Below, one piece after another: positions 33,122 through 41,943 of a stretch of DNA of 64,000 bases. Origin of the DNA: an uncultured Collinsella sp. (GTDB taxonomy: Bacteria > Actinomycetota > Coriobacteriia > Coriobacteriales > Coriobacteriaceae). Location of the stretch: assembly GCA_902482035.1 (NCBI GenBank), contig CABSYW010000004.1, positions 1-64,000 on the forward strand. Reading direction: 5' to 3'. The translations under genes were made by a program, and so were the position numbers. Under the pieces are notes generated by a model, which ran no database searches, had not been told where the DNA came from, and was given only the letters and a program-made list of their open reading frames with translations. The number at the start of each line of letters is the position of its first letter. Position 1 is the first letter of the stretch.

Positions 33122-34348
33122 CTAGGCCTGGGCGGCAGCAGAGCTGGGGCCCTGGACCTTTGCCCACGTCTTGAGCGACAGCGTATCGATCTCGATAAAG
33201 CCGGCGCTGGCTTTCTCGTCAAACGTGGTGTCGCGATCGTAGGTAGCCAGACCGTAGTCGTAGAGGCTGAAGGGACTCTTGCGGCCGACGACATGGCAGT
33301 TACCCTTAAAGAACTTCAGGCGGACGGTGCCGGTCACGAACTTCTGGGTATCGGCCATAAAGGCATCGAGCGCGTTTTTGAGCGGGCTGTACCACTGGCC
33401 GTTGTACACGGCGGTGGCCCAATCCTGCTCGAGCTTGATCTTGGTCTTGAGCAGGTCGCCCTCGACGCAGATGTCCTCGAGCGCCTTGTGGGCGGTGATG
33501 AGCGTCAGGGCGCCGGGAACCTCGTAGCACTCGCGGCTCTTAAGGCCCACCAGGCGATCCTCGACCAGATCGAGACGGCCAAAGCCATTGTCGCCGGAGA
33601 TCTTGTTGAGGGCGATGACGATCTCGGAGAGTTTCATCTTCTTGCCGTCGACGGCGACGGGCTTGCCGGCTTCAAACTCAATCTCGGTGTAGGTCGGGGT
33701 GTCCGGCGTGTCCTCGGGGTTCTTGGTCATAACCCAAGCGTCGTCGAGCGGCTCGTTCCAGGGATCCTCCAGGTGGCCGCACTCAATGGCACGACCCCAC
33801 AGGTTGTCGTCGATAGAGTAGGGGTTGTCGTTGGCACCCTCGGGAACCGGCACGTTGTGGGCGTGGGCATAGGCCACCTCGTCGGGACGGCACTTCAGGT
33901 CCCACTCGCGAACCGGGGCGATAACCTTGAGCTCGGGGTCGAGAGCCTTGACGGCGGCCTCAAAACGGACCTGGTCGTTACCCTTGCCGGTGCAGCCGTG
34001 GGCGACGTAGGTCGCGCCAAACTCGTGAGCGACCTCGACGAGCTTCTTGGCGAGCAGCGGGCGAGAAAGAGCCGAGAGCAGCGGATACTTGTTCTCGTAC
34101 ATGGAGTTTGCGGCGATGGCCTTAGTCAGGAACTCATCAGAGAACTCGTCGCGCAGGTCGAGCACCTGGCAATCGAGAACGCCCAGGTCGAGTGCCTTCT
34201 GCTTCTTGGCATCCAGTCCGGTCTCTTCCTGGCCCACGTTGCCGCAGACACAAACGACATCGAGATTCTTCTCGTCCTGGAGCCACTTGACACATACGGA
34301 TGTATCAAGACCACCGGAATATGCGAGAACGACTTTTTCCTTGCTCAT
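33122..34348 (-). CDS. argG: Argininosuccinate synthase
   Basis: 408 aa. ATP-pyrophosphatase P-loop SGGLDTS at residues 11-17; later YVAHGCTGKGNDQVRFE and WGRAIECGHLEDPWNEP are class signatures. Joins citrulline and aspartate. ATG 34348 has AAAGGA 7 bases upstream. The leader upstream encodes an arginine-rich peptide followed by hairpins, so attenuation by arginine supply is likely. Confidence 0.97.
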   Translation of the reverse strand: MSKEKVVLAYSGGLDTSVCVKWLQDEKNLDVVCVCGNVGQEETGLDAKKQKALDLGVLDCQVLDLRDEFSDEFLTKAIAANSMYENKYPLLSALSRPLLAKKLVEVAHEFGATYVAHGCTGKGNDQVRFEAAVKALDPELKVIAPVREWDLKCRPDEVAYAHAHNVPVPEGANDNPYSIDDNLWGRAIECGHLEDPWNEPLDDAWVMTKNPEDTPDTPTYTEIEFEAGKPVAVDGKKMKLSEIVIALNKISGDNGFGRLDLVEDRLVGLKSRECYEVPGALTLITAHKALEDICVEGDLLKTKIKLEQDWATAVYNGQWYSPLKNALDAFMADTQKFVTGTVRLKFFKGNCHVVGRKSPFSLYDYGLATYDRDTTFDEKASAGFIEIDTLSLKTWAKVQGPSSAAAQA

Positions 34349-34398
34349 GGCTGTTTCCTTTCGCCCTTGGTAGCTAGTTAGAACATCGGTCAGTTGCA

Positions 34399-34514
34399 AG
34401 TCATTTCGAGGTCAAAAACCGTGCAATATCAGGTTAAATAGCAAAAAGCAGCACATACATGCCCTAGAAACATGCAGCAATTTCGTGCTAAAACCCAACG
34501 ACCTCAAAATGACT
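34399..34514 (-). promoter_or_regulatory. Attenuator-like hairpin region before argG
   Basis: A 15-bp inverted repeat with one mismatch (34399-34413 / 34500-34514; AGTCATTT-GAGGTC type) encloses 86 bases. Inside, on the minus strand, AGCAC (34489-34485) pairs with GTGCT (34454-34450) around a CATG/CATG stem and is followed by GCTTTTTGC, a terminator-like layout. It lies between the leader peptide and argG. Confidence 0.55.
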
Positions 34515-34553
34515 CTGTTGAGGCATTGCGCCCCATGCGGACAGAGACGATTG

Positions 34554-34628
34554 TTATCGTCGTCGGGAAATTGCGCGCTGGCGTCGGATGGCATTGTCTG
34601 CAGTGGTGATGATCTTTACGAACTGCAT
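34554..34628 (-). CDS. Arginine-rich leader peptide of argG
   Basis: 24 codons from ATG 34628, preceded by AAGGAG 6 bases upstream. The peptide starts MQFVKIITTADNAI and ends RRQRAISRRR followed by TAA: six arginines in the last ten residues, with CGA used four times. A small hairpin GACGAT-AACA-ATCGTC straddles the stop codon. Position 205 bp before argG with a terminator-like hairpin between fits ribosome-mediated attenuation. I do not know of a described case in this group. Confidence 0.75.
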   Translation of the reverse strand: MQFVKIITTADNAIRRQRAISRRR

Positions 34629-34902
34629 CTGCCTCTCCTTTCACCTATCGCCGGGCGCAATTCTAATATCGTAAACGGTACCTTTTCCTCGGTAAGCGGT
34701 TGTTTTTCCGTCTCCGTTTTCGATGGTCGCTATATTACGCTAAAGTGCCCGCAGCACAAGCGACAAATTCAAATTTCTGAAAAGTTTTTTCAGTACTTTG
34801 TGAAGCGTGGTGCAAATACGCTCCGTTCCTGCGAAAATACGCTCGACTACGAGTTGATGGTTATAACGTCTGAAACAATCTCGAAACGAAAGGGTCGCTT
34901 TT

Positions 34903-35730
34903 ATGCAAACTTACGAATCGGACGCCAACATCGGCAACATTAAGATTCTCGCCGTCGATATGGACAAGACGCTGCTGACCGACGAGCGTGTGCTGCCCCA
35001 GGGTCTTGATGAGCGCCTGGACAAGCTCGCCGACGCCGGCATCGTATTCTGCCCCGCCAGCGGACGTCCCGCCCCCAAGCTCGAGGAGATGTTCGAGGGC
35101 ATCAAAAACCGCCTTGCTTTTTGTCCCGACAACGGAGCGTGCGTGATCTATCGCGGCAGCTATATCTATAAGAGCAATATTGACGTGGAGTTGTATCAGC
35201 AGGTCTTGAGCCGTGCCTCGGAGGATCCTCGCGCTGTCCCCGTCCTGTGCTGCTTCGACGAGTTCTACGTGCTTGCCCGCGACCATCAATACCACGACGA
35301 GATCAGCGTCTACTACAACACAATCAACTACGTCGACAGCTTTGAGGGCCTTGATATCGAGTCCAACAAGATTTCGGTCTTCTTCCCCGGCTACGACGCC
35401 GAGCCCGCATTCCGCGAGGACTACAGCCCCGAGTTTTCGGACAAGCTCTACGTCACCAACGCCGGGCGCGAGTGGATCGACTTTATGAACCTGGGTGTCG
35501 ACAAGGGCGCCGGCGTCGCGCATCTGTGCGAGCACCTGGGCATCGATATCGCCGATGCCGCTGCCGTGGGCGATACGTACAACGACATCCCCATGTTGGA
35601 GCGCGTCGGTCACAGCTTTATCGTGGACAATGCCGAGGAGCACATGAACGCGCATGCCAAGTGGCGCATTCCGAGCAACAACGACGGGGGCGTACTGACG
35701 CTCATCGACGCCATCTTGGCGGCTCGTTAA
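34903..35730 (+). CDS. Cof-type HAD phosphatase
   Basis: 275 aa. Motif I ILAVDMDKTLLT has Asp19 and Asp21; FCPASGRP is motif II; the end has AAAVGDTYNDIPML (motif IV, GDxxND). The cap domain is of type C2, as in Cof/YidA sugar-phosphate phosphatases. Substrate unknown. ATG 34903 has AAAGGG upstream at a 9-base spacing. The 554-bp gap before it (34349-34902) holds the argG leader; nothing else recognisable. Confidence 0.88.
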   Translation: MQTYESDANIGNIKILAVDMDKTLLTDERVLPQGLDERLDKLADAGIVFCPASGRPAPKLEEMFEGIKNRLAFCPDNGACVIYRGSYIYKSNIDVELYQQVLSRASEDPRAVPVLCCFDEFYVLARDHQYHDEISVYYNTINYVDSFEGLDIESNKISVFFPGYDAEPAFREDYSPEFSDKLYVTNAGREWIDFMNLGVDKGAGVAHLCEHLGIDIADAAAVGDTYNDIPMLERVGHSFIVDNAEEHMNAHAKWRIPSNNDGGVLTLIDAILAAR

Positions 35731-35741
35731 CGTTGCTCGTC

Positions 35742-35870
35742 GGACCTGGCCGGGTGGCATGGGTTAACTTTTCGCTCGGTCAGGTCCTGCGCAAGACGAA
35801 AGCCACATTAAGTGGCTTTCTTTGCGTGCGGAATCTACGAAAAGTTAACCCATGCCACCCGGCCAGGTCC
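35742..35870. repeat. Long perfect inverted repeat (33-bp arms)
   Basis: Arms 35742-35774 and 35838-35870 are perfect complements over 33 bp. The 63-base centre contains the perfect hairpin GAAAGCCAC-ATTAA-GTGGCTTTC and pairing flanks CGCAA/TTGCG, so the whole can form a three-tier cruciform. It lies between convergent genes (HAD and polA). Too long for an ordinary terminator, with no U-run beside the outer stem. Confidence 0.85.
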
Positions 35871-35938
35871 TGCGGTGACTTGCTTGCCGCCTAGATGGCG
35901 TCTTGGCGTCTAGATACTTTGGCTGATTTTTTGGAATG

Positions 35939-35970
35939 AAGGGGGCTCCTTGTTCGCAAGGAGCCCCCTT
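35939..35970. terminator. Bidirectional terminator with UUCG tetraloop
   Basis: Perfect 14-bp stem AAGGGGGCTCCTTG / CAAGGAGCCCCCTT around a TTCG tetraloop, between the convergent HAD gene and polA. Ends have A-rich and T-rich flanks, usable from either strand. Confidence 0.8.
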
Positions 35971-36005
35971 CTGCTTTGGGTTACTTTGGGGTTGTTGGTA
36001 TGTCT

Positions 36006-38756
36006 TTATTTGGCGTCGGCCCAGGTTATGCCGGTGCTGGCTTCGGCGATTAGGGGGACGCGGAGGTCTACGACGTGTTCCATGACGTCGCGGACCATGG
36101 TGGTTAGGCGCTCGACTTCGTCGACGGGGCACTCAAAGTCCAGTTCGTCGTGTACCTGCAGAATCATGTGGGCGGCAAAACCCTCTTCTTCCAGGCGGCG
36201 GCTTACGCGGGCCATGGCGATCTTGATGATGTCTGCTGCGGTGCCCTGCATGGGGTGGTTCATGGCTGTGCGCTCACCAAAGCCGCGGAGTTGCGGGTTT
36301 TTGGCCTTGAGCTCGGGAATATGGCGTCTGCGGCCATACATGGTCTCGGCATAGCCCGTCTGCTTGGCACGTGCCACCACGTTGTCGAGGAACGTGCGCA
36401 CGCCCGGGTAGGCCTCGTAGTAGCGATCGATCATGTCGCGCGCCTCGGCCATCGAGATATGCAGCGACTGCGACAGACCGTAGGCCTGCTGGCCGTACAC
36501 GATGCCAAAGTTCACGGCCTTGGCGCGGCTGCGCAGGTCGGGCGTCACCTCGGACACCGGCACACCAAACACGCGCGCCGCCGTCTCGGCATGGAAGTCC
36601 TCGCCCTCGTTAAAGGCGCGCACCAGGTGCTCGTCACCCGAAAGATGCGCCAGCAGACGCAGCTCGATCTGCGAGTAGTCCACCGCCAAAAAGACGCTTC
36701 CCTCGCCTGCCGAAAACGCCGTTTTGACGGTGCGGCCCAGCTCCGAGCGCGTCGGGATGTTCTGCAGGTTCGGGTCGCTCGAGGACAGACGCCCCGTTGC
36801 CGTGATGGTCTGGTTGTACGTAGTGTGTACGCGACCGTCACCACGGCGTAGCGGGCCCAGGGTGTCCAGATACGTGGACTTGATCTTAGACTTCTCACGC
36901 CAATCCAAGATCAGACGCACGATTTCGTGGTCACGCGCAAGGTCGCTCAACACCTTGGCGTTGGTCGAATAATAGCCGCGCTTAGTCTTCTTGAGGCCCT
37001 TGGTCGGAAGCCCCATCACATCAAAAAGCACATGCGACAGCTGCATGGGACTGCCAATATTAAAGGTCTCGTCACCCGCCAGGTCACGAATGCTGCGCTC
37101 GACCTCGGTAATCTGGGTCGCCAGACCCTCGGACAAACTGTGCAGACGGTCGGGGTCCACGAGCATGCCCGCGCGCTCCATCTTGGCAAGTACCGGAACG
37201 AGCGGCATCTCGATGCCATCGAACACGTTGGCGGCGTTCTCACGGGCCATGCACTCGCGCAACGGCGCCACGAGCGCCAGCGTCAGAGCCGCAGTACGGG
37301 CGGCAGGCGCCGGAACGTCCTCACCAGCACCCTCTGCGCCGCGCGCCGCAGGCAGCGCCATCTGCAGATAGGTATCGGCCAGATACGCCTCGTCAAACTC
37401 GGAGCGATCGGAATCCAGCAGGTAGGCGGCAACCACGGTGTCGAAGATGCGCGTGAAATCGACTGCCAGCGGATCCATAAGCTCGGGCTCGGAAGAATCG
37501 ATGGGCGAAAGCTCATGCAGCAGCGCTTTCATATCCGGGCTCGCCACGCGGCCCTCCATAAACAGGCGCGCGAGCACGCCAGCAATCACGCCGTGGACGA
37601 AGTTGAAGCCCTCAACCTCAGCCGCCGCGCAGCTGTCGCCCTCCTCGAGCGCGAAGAGGCCCTTGGACGTCGCCAACCACAGTGTGCGCGTCAGCCCAAA
37701 GAGCGCGCCCTCTTCCTTGTCGTCGTCCACCACGGCGGCGACCCACTCGCCGGCATCAATCGCGCGGGAGACCTCAGCCGCAACGGTACCAAGCGCGTCA
37801 GCATCGCCGGCGGCTGCGCGAATCATCGCTGGTATCTCAAACACACTGGAGGCAGCAGCAGCCCCGCCCTCGCCGCCAATCAGCGCCAAGAAACGGTTCT
37901 GCATGGCGGTGATACCAAGCGTACCCAGCGCCGCGGAAACCTCATCGGCAGAAAACGCCGGGAAGGACGTCGCCTCAAAATCGAGCTCAACGGGCGCATC
38001 GGTGCGGATGGTCGCAACCTTGCGGCTCAGCAGGGCATCGTCGATGTGTGCGCGCAGGTTCTCGCCCATCTTGCCCTTGACCTCGTCGGCGTGTGCGATG
38101 ACCTCGTCCAGGCTACCGTACTGCGCAATGAGCGCGCTCGCCTTTTTGGGGCCGATGCCCGGCACGCCGGGGATGTTATCGGACGTGTCGCCCTTCAGAC
38201 CGTAAAAATCGGGCACGAGCGCCGGCGTAATGCCGTGATACAGGTCATCCACGCTCTCGGGCGTCATAATCGCCACGTCGGACAAGCCCTTGCGGGTCGA
38301 GACCACGTTGACGTGCTCGGTCACAAGCTGATACATGTCGCGGTCGCCAGTCACCAGCAGCATGTCGCAGCCGGCCTCCTCACCCAGGCGCGCCATGGTT
38401 CCCAGGATATCGTCGCCTTCCCAGCCCTCGGACTGCAGAATCGGCACGTTGAGCGCGGTGAGCAGCTCCTTGATCATAGGGAACTGCACGTGCAGGTCGG
38501 GGTCCATGGGCGGGCGCTGCGCCTTATACTGCGGCAGCATCTCCATGCGCACGCGCGGTTTGCCCTTGTCAAACGCCACGACGACGCCGTCGGGGTTAAA
38601 GGCGTCGATCATCTTAAGAAACATGTTCAGAAAGCCAAAGATCGCGTTGGTGGGGCGACCGTCCGGCGCGTTCATGGTCGGCGGCACGGCGTGGAAGGCG
38701 CGATGCATGAGCGAGTTGCCGTCGATAACGGCAAAGGTGCGGCGCTTGTCAGACAT
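36006..38756 (-). CDS. polA: DNA polymerase I
   Basis: 916 aa. N-terminal 5' nuclease domain (about 1-300) with VIDGNSLMHRAFHA, LLVTGDRDMYQL and the helix-hairpin-helix GVPGIGPKKAS. The middle (about 320-520) has the size of the 3'-5' exonuclease domain, but its DxE motif is absent (WVAAVVDDDKEE at that place), so proofreading is probably lost as in Taq and Bacillus Pol I. The polymerase domain has motif A VDYSQIELRLLAHLSGD, O-helix RAKAVNFGIVYG and motif C QVHDELDFE. Gap filling and RNA primer removal. The start at 38756 is the conserved N-terminus. Confidence 0.97.
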   Translation of the reverse strand: MSDKRRTFAVIDGNSLMHRAFHAVPPTMNAPDGRPTNAIFGFLNMFLKMIDAFNPDGVVVAFDKGKPRVRMEMLPQYKAQRPPMDPDLHVQFPMIKELLTALNVPILQSEGWEGDDILGTMARLGEEAGCDMLLVTGDRDMYQLVTEHVNVVSTRKGLSDVAIMTPESVDDLYHGITPALVPDFYGLKGDTSDNIPGVPGIGPKKASALIAQYGSLDEVIAHADEVKGKMGENLRAHIDDALLSRKVATIRTDAPVELDFEATSFPAFSADEVSAALGTLGITAMQNRFLALIGGEGGAAAASSVFEIPAMIRAAAGDADALGTVAAEVSRAIDAGEWVAAVVDDDKEEGALFGLTRTLWLATSKGLFALEEGDSCAAAEVEGFNFVHGVIAGVLARLFMEGRVASPDMKALLHELSPIDSSEPELMDPLAVDFTRIFDTVVAAYLLDSDRSEFDEAYLADTYLQMALPAARGAEGAGEDVPAPAARTAALTLALVAPLRECMARENAANVFDGIEMPLVPVLAKMERAGMLVDPDRLHSLSEGLATQITEVERSIRDLAGDETFNIGSPMQLSHVLFDVMGLPTKGLKKTKRGYYSTNAKVLSDLARDHEIVRLILDWREKSKIKSTYLDTLGPLRRGDGRVHTTYNQTITATGRLSSSDPNLQNIPTRSELGRTVKTAFSAGEGSVFLAVDYSQIELRLLAHLSGDEHLVRAFNEGEDFHAETAARVFGVPVSEVTPDLRSRAKAVNFGIVYGQQAYGLSQSLHISMAEARDMIDRYYEAYPGVRTFLDNVVARAKQTGYAETMYGRRRHIPELKAKNPQLRGFGERTAMNHPMQGTAADIIKIAMARVSRRLEEEGFAAHMILQVHDELDFECPVDEVERLTTMVRDVMEHVVDLRVPLIAEASTGITWADAK

Positions 38757-38922
38757 ATTGAATACCTCGCTTTAGGCTGGGCACGGTTTGCTCACTCCAG
38801 TTTACACGCTCCCCGCCCCGCGGCCACCTCACATCAAGCTCCCCCGCCACCGTGAGCCCGCGCGTGATACGATGGCTCACGGTACATCAACCAGCACGAT
38901 CGATCCGAAAGGAGCCTGCGTC

Positions 38923-40320
38923 ATGGAGCGTCCCTGCGCATGGAAAAAGTACACGCCACAGCAAGTCGAGGAGCTCGAGGAGCTTTGCCGCGGCTATAAG
39001 CAGTTTTTGAGCGAGAATAAGACCGAGCGCCTGTGCGTCAAGACCGGTATCAAGATGGCCGAGGAGGCGGGCTACGTCGACTTGAAGACCGTAATCGCCG
39101 AAGGCCGCGAGCTCAAGGCAGGCGACAAGGTGTATGCCGCTAACCACGGCAAGGACCTTATGCTCGTCAACTTGGGCACCGCCCCGCTCGAGCAGGGCTT
39201 TAACATCCTGGGCGCGCACGTGGACTCGCCGCGCCTGGACCTTAAGCAAAACCCCGCCTTCGAGGCCGGCGACATGGCCTACCTCGACACGCACTACTAC
39301 GGCGGCGTCAAGAGCTACCACTGGGTGGCCTCCCCGCTTGCACTCGTGGGCGTCATCTGCAAAAAGAACGGCACCACCGTCGACATCAACATCGGTGACA
39401 AGGCGGACGACCCGGTCTTTACCATCTCCGACCTGCTGATCCACCTCTCGAGCGAGCAGATGTCCAAGCCCGCCAAGGATGCCGTCGACGCCGAAATCCT
39501 CGACGTGATCGTGGGAGGCCGTCCCGTCAAGTTTGATGAGGACGACAAGGACGCCCCCAAGGAGCCCGTCAAGCAGATGTTCCTGGACATCCTTAAGGAG
39601 CAGTATGACGTCGAGGAGGAGGACTTCCTCTCCGCAGAGATCGAGGTCGTGCCCGCCGGTCCCGCCCGCGACATGGGCCTCGACCGCTCCATGATTCTGG
39701 GCTATGGCCACGACGATCGCGTCTGCGCTTACCCCTCCATGCTTGCCCAGATCGACGTCGCAAACGTGAAGCGCACGAGCATCACGCTCATCGTCGACAA
39801 GGAGGAGATCGGCTCCGTAGGCGCCACCGGCATGACGAGCCGCTTCTTCGAGAACACCGTCGCCGAGATCATGACGCTCGCCGGTGAGGACAGCCCGCTG
39901 GCCCTGCGCCGCGCGCTCGCCCGTAGCCGCATGCTCTCCTCTGACGTGTCCGCCGGCTTTGATCCGGGCTACGCCGGCAAGTTCGAGACTAAAAACGCCG
40001 CCTTTATGGGTCGCGGTCTGTGCTTTAACAAGTACACGGGCAGCTGCGGCAAGGGCGGCTCCAACGACGCCGATGCCGAGTACGTGGCCCTCGTCCGCGA
40101 CATCATGGACGAGGCCGGCGTGGACTTCCAGACCTGTGAGCTCGGCCGTGTCAACGCGGGTGGCGGCGGCACCATCGCCTACATCATGGCCAAGTACGGT
40201 ATGAACGTCATCGACTCCGGCGTTGCCGTCCTGTCCATGCACGCCCTGTGGGAGGTCGCCAACAAGGCCGACATCTACGAGGCCTACCGCGGCTACAAGG
40301 CCTTCCTCGAGCGCGCCTAA
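38923..40320 (+). CDS. M18-family zinc aminopeptidase
   Basis: 465 aa. Metal-site segments GAHVDSPRLDLK, VDKEEIGSVGATGM and the late SMHALWEVA fit M18 aspartyl-type aminopeptidases; GYGHDDRVCAY is also typical. Cytosolic removal of N-terminal residues, often acidic ones. ATG 38923 has AAAGGAG 8 bases upstream; an upstream in-frame ATG (38788) overlaps the promoter region shared with polA. A palindromic repeat with a U-run follows and may terminate it. Confidence 0.88.
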   Translation: MERPCAWKKYTPQQVEELEELCRGYKQFLSENKTERLCVKTGIKMAEEAGYVDLKTVIAEGRELKAGDKVYAANHGKDLMLVNLGTAPLEQGFNILGAHVDSPRLDLKQNPAFEAGDMAYLDTHYYGGVKSYHWVASPLALVGVICKKNGTTVDINIGDKADDPVFTISDLLIHLSSEQMSKPAKDAVDAEILDVIVGGRPVKFDEDDKDAPKEPVKQMFLDILKEQYDVEEEDFLSAEIEVVPAGPARDMGLDRSMILGYGHDDRVCAYPSMLAQIDVANVKRTSITLIVDKEEIGSVGATGMTSRFFENTVAEIMTLAGEDSPLALRRALARSRMLSSDVSAGFDPGYAGKFETKNAAFMGRGLCFNKYTGSCGKGGSNDADAEYVALVRDIMDEAGVDFQTCELGRVNAGGGGTIAYIMAKYGMNVIDSGVAVLSMHALWEVANKADIYEAYRGYKAFLERA

Positions 40321-40333
40321 CCAACCCTCCATC

Positions 40334-40412
40334 AGTTGCGGTGAAATACGGACTAAACTGGCCCATAAACGGCCAAAACAGACCGTATTCCACCGCAACT
40401 TCCTTTTTGGCA
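40334..40412. repeat. Palindromic repeat, copy 3 (TTGCGGTGAAATA family)
   Basis: Arms AGTTGCGGTGAAATACGG (40334-40351) and its complement at 40383-40400, with one mismatch, and an inner TGGCC/GGCCA stem. Followed by TCCTTTTTGG, so here the copy could act as a terminator for the aminopeptidase gene. Confidence 0.8.
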
Positions 40413-40423
40413 GAGGAGAGTCC

Positions 40424-41233
40424 ATGCTGCAGGTCATCATTTCGCCCGCCAAGCAGATGCGCGCGGCCCAAGATGCTTTTGAAGTCCTGGGCATCCCACC
40501 CTTTGTGCGCGAGACAGCTCGCCTCCACCGCGCACTGCTAGATATCGAGCAGAATGAAGCCAGCGGCGGCCTGCAGGCGCTGTGGAACGTGAGTGACAAA
40601 CTGCTGGGGCCTTGCCTCAACACCCTGCATGAGTTCGGGCCCATCCTGAAAAGCGGCGATCTCGACAATCCCGCACTCGCTCGCCACCTCTCCCCTGCCG
40701 TCATGTCCTATCACGGCATTCAATACCAGAGCATGGCACCCGAGGTGATGGATTCCGCGCAGCTCGCATGGCTGCAAGACCATCTGTGGATCCTCTCCGG
40801 CCTCTACGGGTGCGTTCGTCCCTTTCATGCCGTCGAACCGTATCGGCTGGAGATGGGCGCGAAGCTCGCCGTTGACGATGCCCGAGACCTCTACGCGTTT
40901 TGGAGCGACAAGCTCGCGCGGGCTATCGCCCCGGCAGGCTCAAACACCACGATCGTCAACCTCGCCAGCGTAGAGTATGCCAAAGCCGTTCTGCCCCACC
41001 TCGCGGGCGACGCCACGGCCGTCACATGCCTCTTTGGCGAGGGTATCCGCAACGGGAAGCCCATCCAACGGTCGACCGCCAGCAAAAAGGCGCGCGGCTC
41101 CATGGCGCGGTGGATGGCAGAAAACAAGCTCGAGGATGCAAGCGAACTTACCGCATTCAACATCGACTATCGGCACATCCCCGAGCTTTCAGACAAAAAC
41201 ACCCTGGTTTTCATGAACGCGCAGGCACAATAG
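40424..41233 (+). CDS. yaaA: Peroxide stress protein YaaA
   Basis: 269 aa, DUF328 family. N-terminal VIISPAKQMR, then YHGIQYQSMAP, ILSGLYGCVRPF and YRLEMGAK are characteristic. In E. coli the protein limits intracellular iron and oxidative DNA damage. ATG 40424 has GAGGAG 5 bases upstream. It lies directly after the third palindromic repeat. Confidence 0.93.
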   Translation: MLQVIISPAKQMRAAQDAFEVLGIPPFVRETARLHRALLDIEQNEASGGLQALWNVSDKLLGPCLNTLHEFGPILKSGDLDNPALARHLSPAVMSYHGIQYQSMAPEVMDSAQLAWLQDHLWILSGLYGCVRPFHAVEPYRLEMGAKLAVDDARDLYAFWSDKLARAIAPAGSNTTIVNLASVEYAKAVLPHLAGDATAVTCLFGEGIRNGKPIQRSTASKKARGSMARWMAENKLEDASELTAFNIDYRHIPELSDKNTLVFMNAQAQ

Positions 41234-41256
41234 ACCCGCCGTTTCCAAACACCTCG

Positions 41257-41772
41257 TTACTCCGCCAAGCCATCGGCCTTTGCAATCTCGCTCGTCGAGC
41301 CATCTTGGTAGGTAATCTTAACGTGCTCCACCTCGGCTACCGCAGCGCCCGCCGGGGGCTCCAAGCGCCATTCCGTCAGCGCAATGTCCATGGTCGTGGG
41401 CACGTCCCCTTGATCTTTGAGCTTCACCGTCAGCGTTTTGAGCGTCGCATCAAACGTCACGCGTTCGATTTCTTCGCCCGGAATAGACCCGCCGCTCAGC
41501 TGCAGCTGCACAAACTCGTCGCGCGGATACCAATAGTCGCCCGGTGCGGCAACCGTGTTGCCACCAGAAACTTTCATGGTCATAATCGGCAGGCCCTCGT
41601 CGGCTTCAAACCCCCAGGTGGCGCCGCCACGACCGCCGAACGTCCAAATACAAAAGGCAATCACCAGCACGGCAAGCACCGCAAAACCAATCGCGACAAG
41701 GCCATGGTGCGCACGGCCCTCCTCGGCCGATACATCCCATCGTGTCTCTCGATATAGATGCTTGTCTTCCAT
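41257..41772 (-). CDS. Single-pass membrane protein of unknown function
   Basis: 171 aa. After about 25 polar residues comes one membrane helix (LVAIGFAVLAVLVIAFCIW), then an extracytoplasmic domain of about 120 residues rich in beta-strand patterns (VTFDATLKTLTVKL). No family recognised. ATG 41772 has GGGGAGG 6 bases upstream. The same frame stays open upstream across thiC, but that part is antisense to a real gene. It is divergent from the thiC riboswitch. Confidence 0.75.
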   Translation of the reverse strand: MEDKHLYRETRWDVSAEEGRAHHGLVAIGFAVLAVLVIAFCIWTFGGRGGATWGFEADEGLPIMTMKVSGGNTVAAPGDYWYPRDEFVQLQLSGGSIPGEEIERVTFDATLKTLTVKLKDQGDVPTTMDIALTEWRLEPPAGAAVAEVEHVKITYQDGSTSEIAKADGLAE

Positions 41773-41841
41773 GTACGCCTCCCCACAGGCACGCTCTTTA
41801 GGCCAATCGTACCCATTCGAGCTATACTTGAGCCCATTACA

Positions 41842-41935
41842 TAAACGGGGAGCTTGCAGGACAAGACGGCAGGCTGAGACTGGGCGCGCCCGCCCTGACC
41901 CGCAAACCTGATATGGGTAATGCCAACGAAGGGAG
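41842..41935 (+). promoter_or_regulatory. TPP riboswitch (THI box)
   Basis: Conserved pieces appear in order: ACGGGGAGC, GGCTGAGACTGGGC, ACCTGATATGGGTAATGCC and AACGAAGGGA. The last lies directly before the thiC ribosome site, so control of translation initiation by thiamin pyrophosphate is likely; no separate terminator hairpin is seen. Confidence 0.95.
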
Positions 41936-41943
41936 CCGTGCCA

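Noticed and set aside
34485..34943. 152-codon plus-strand open frame before the HAD phosphatase
   Set aside because: It runs into the phosphatase gene in another frame, overlaps the argG leader hairpins, has no ribosome site and no family resemblance.
36927..38855. 642-codon plus-strand open frame opposite polA
   Set aside because: Antisense to a full-length DNA polymerase I; no start signal and no domain.
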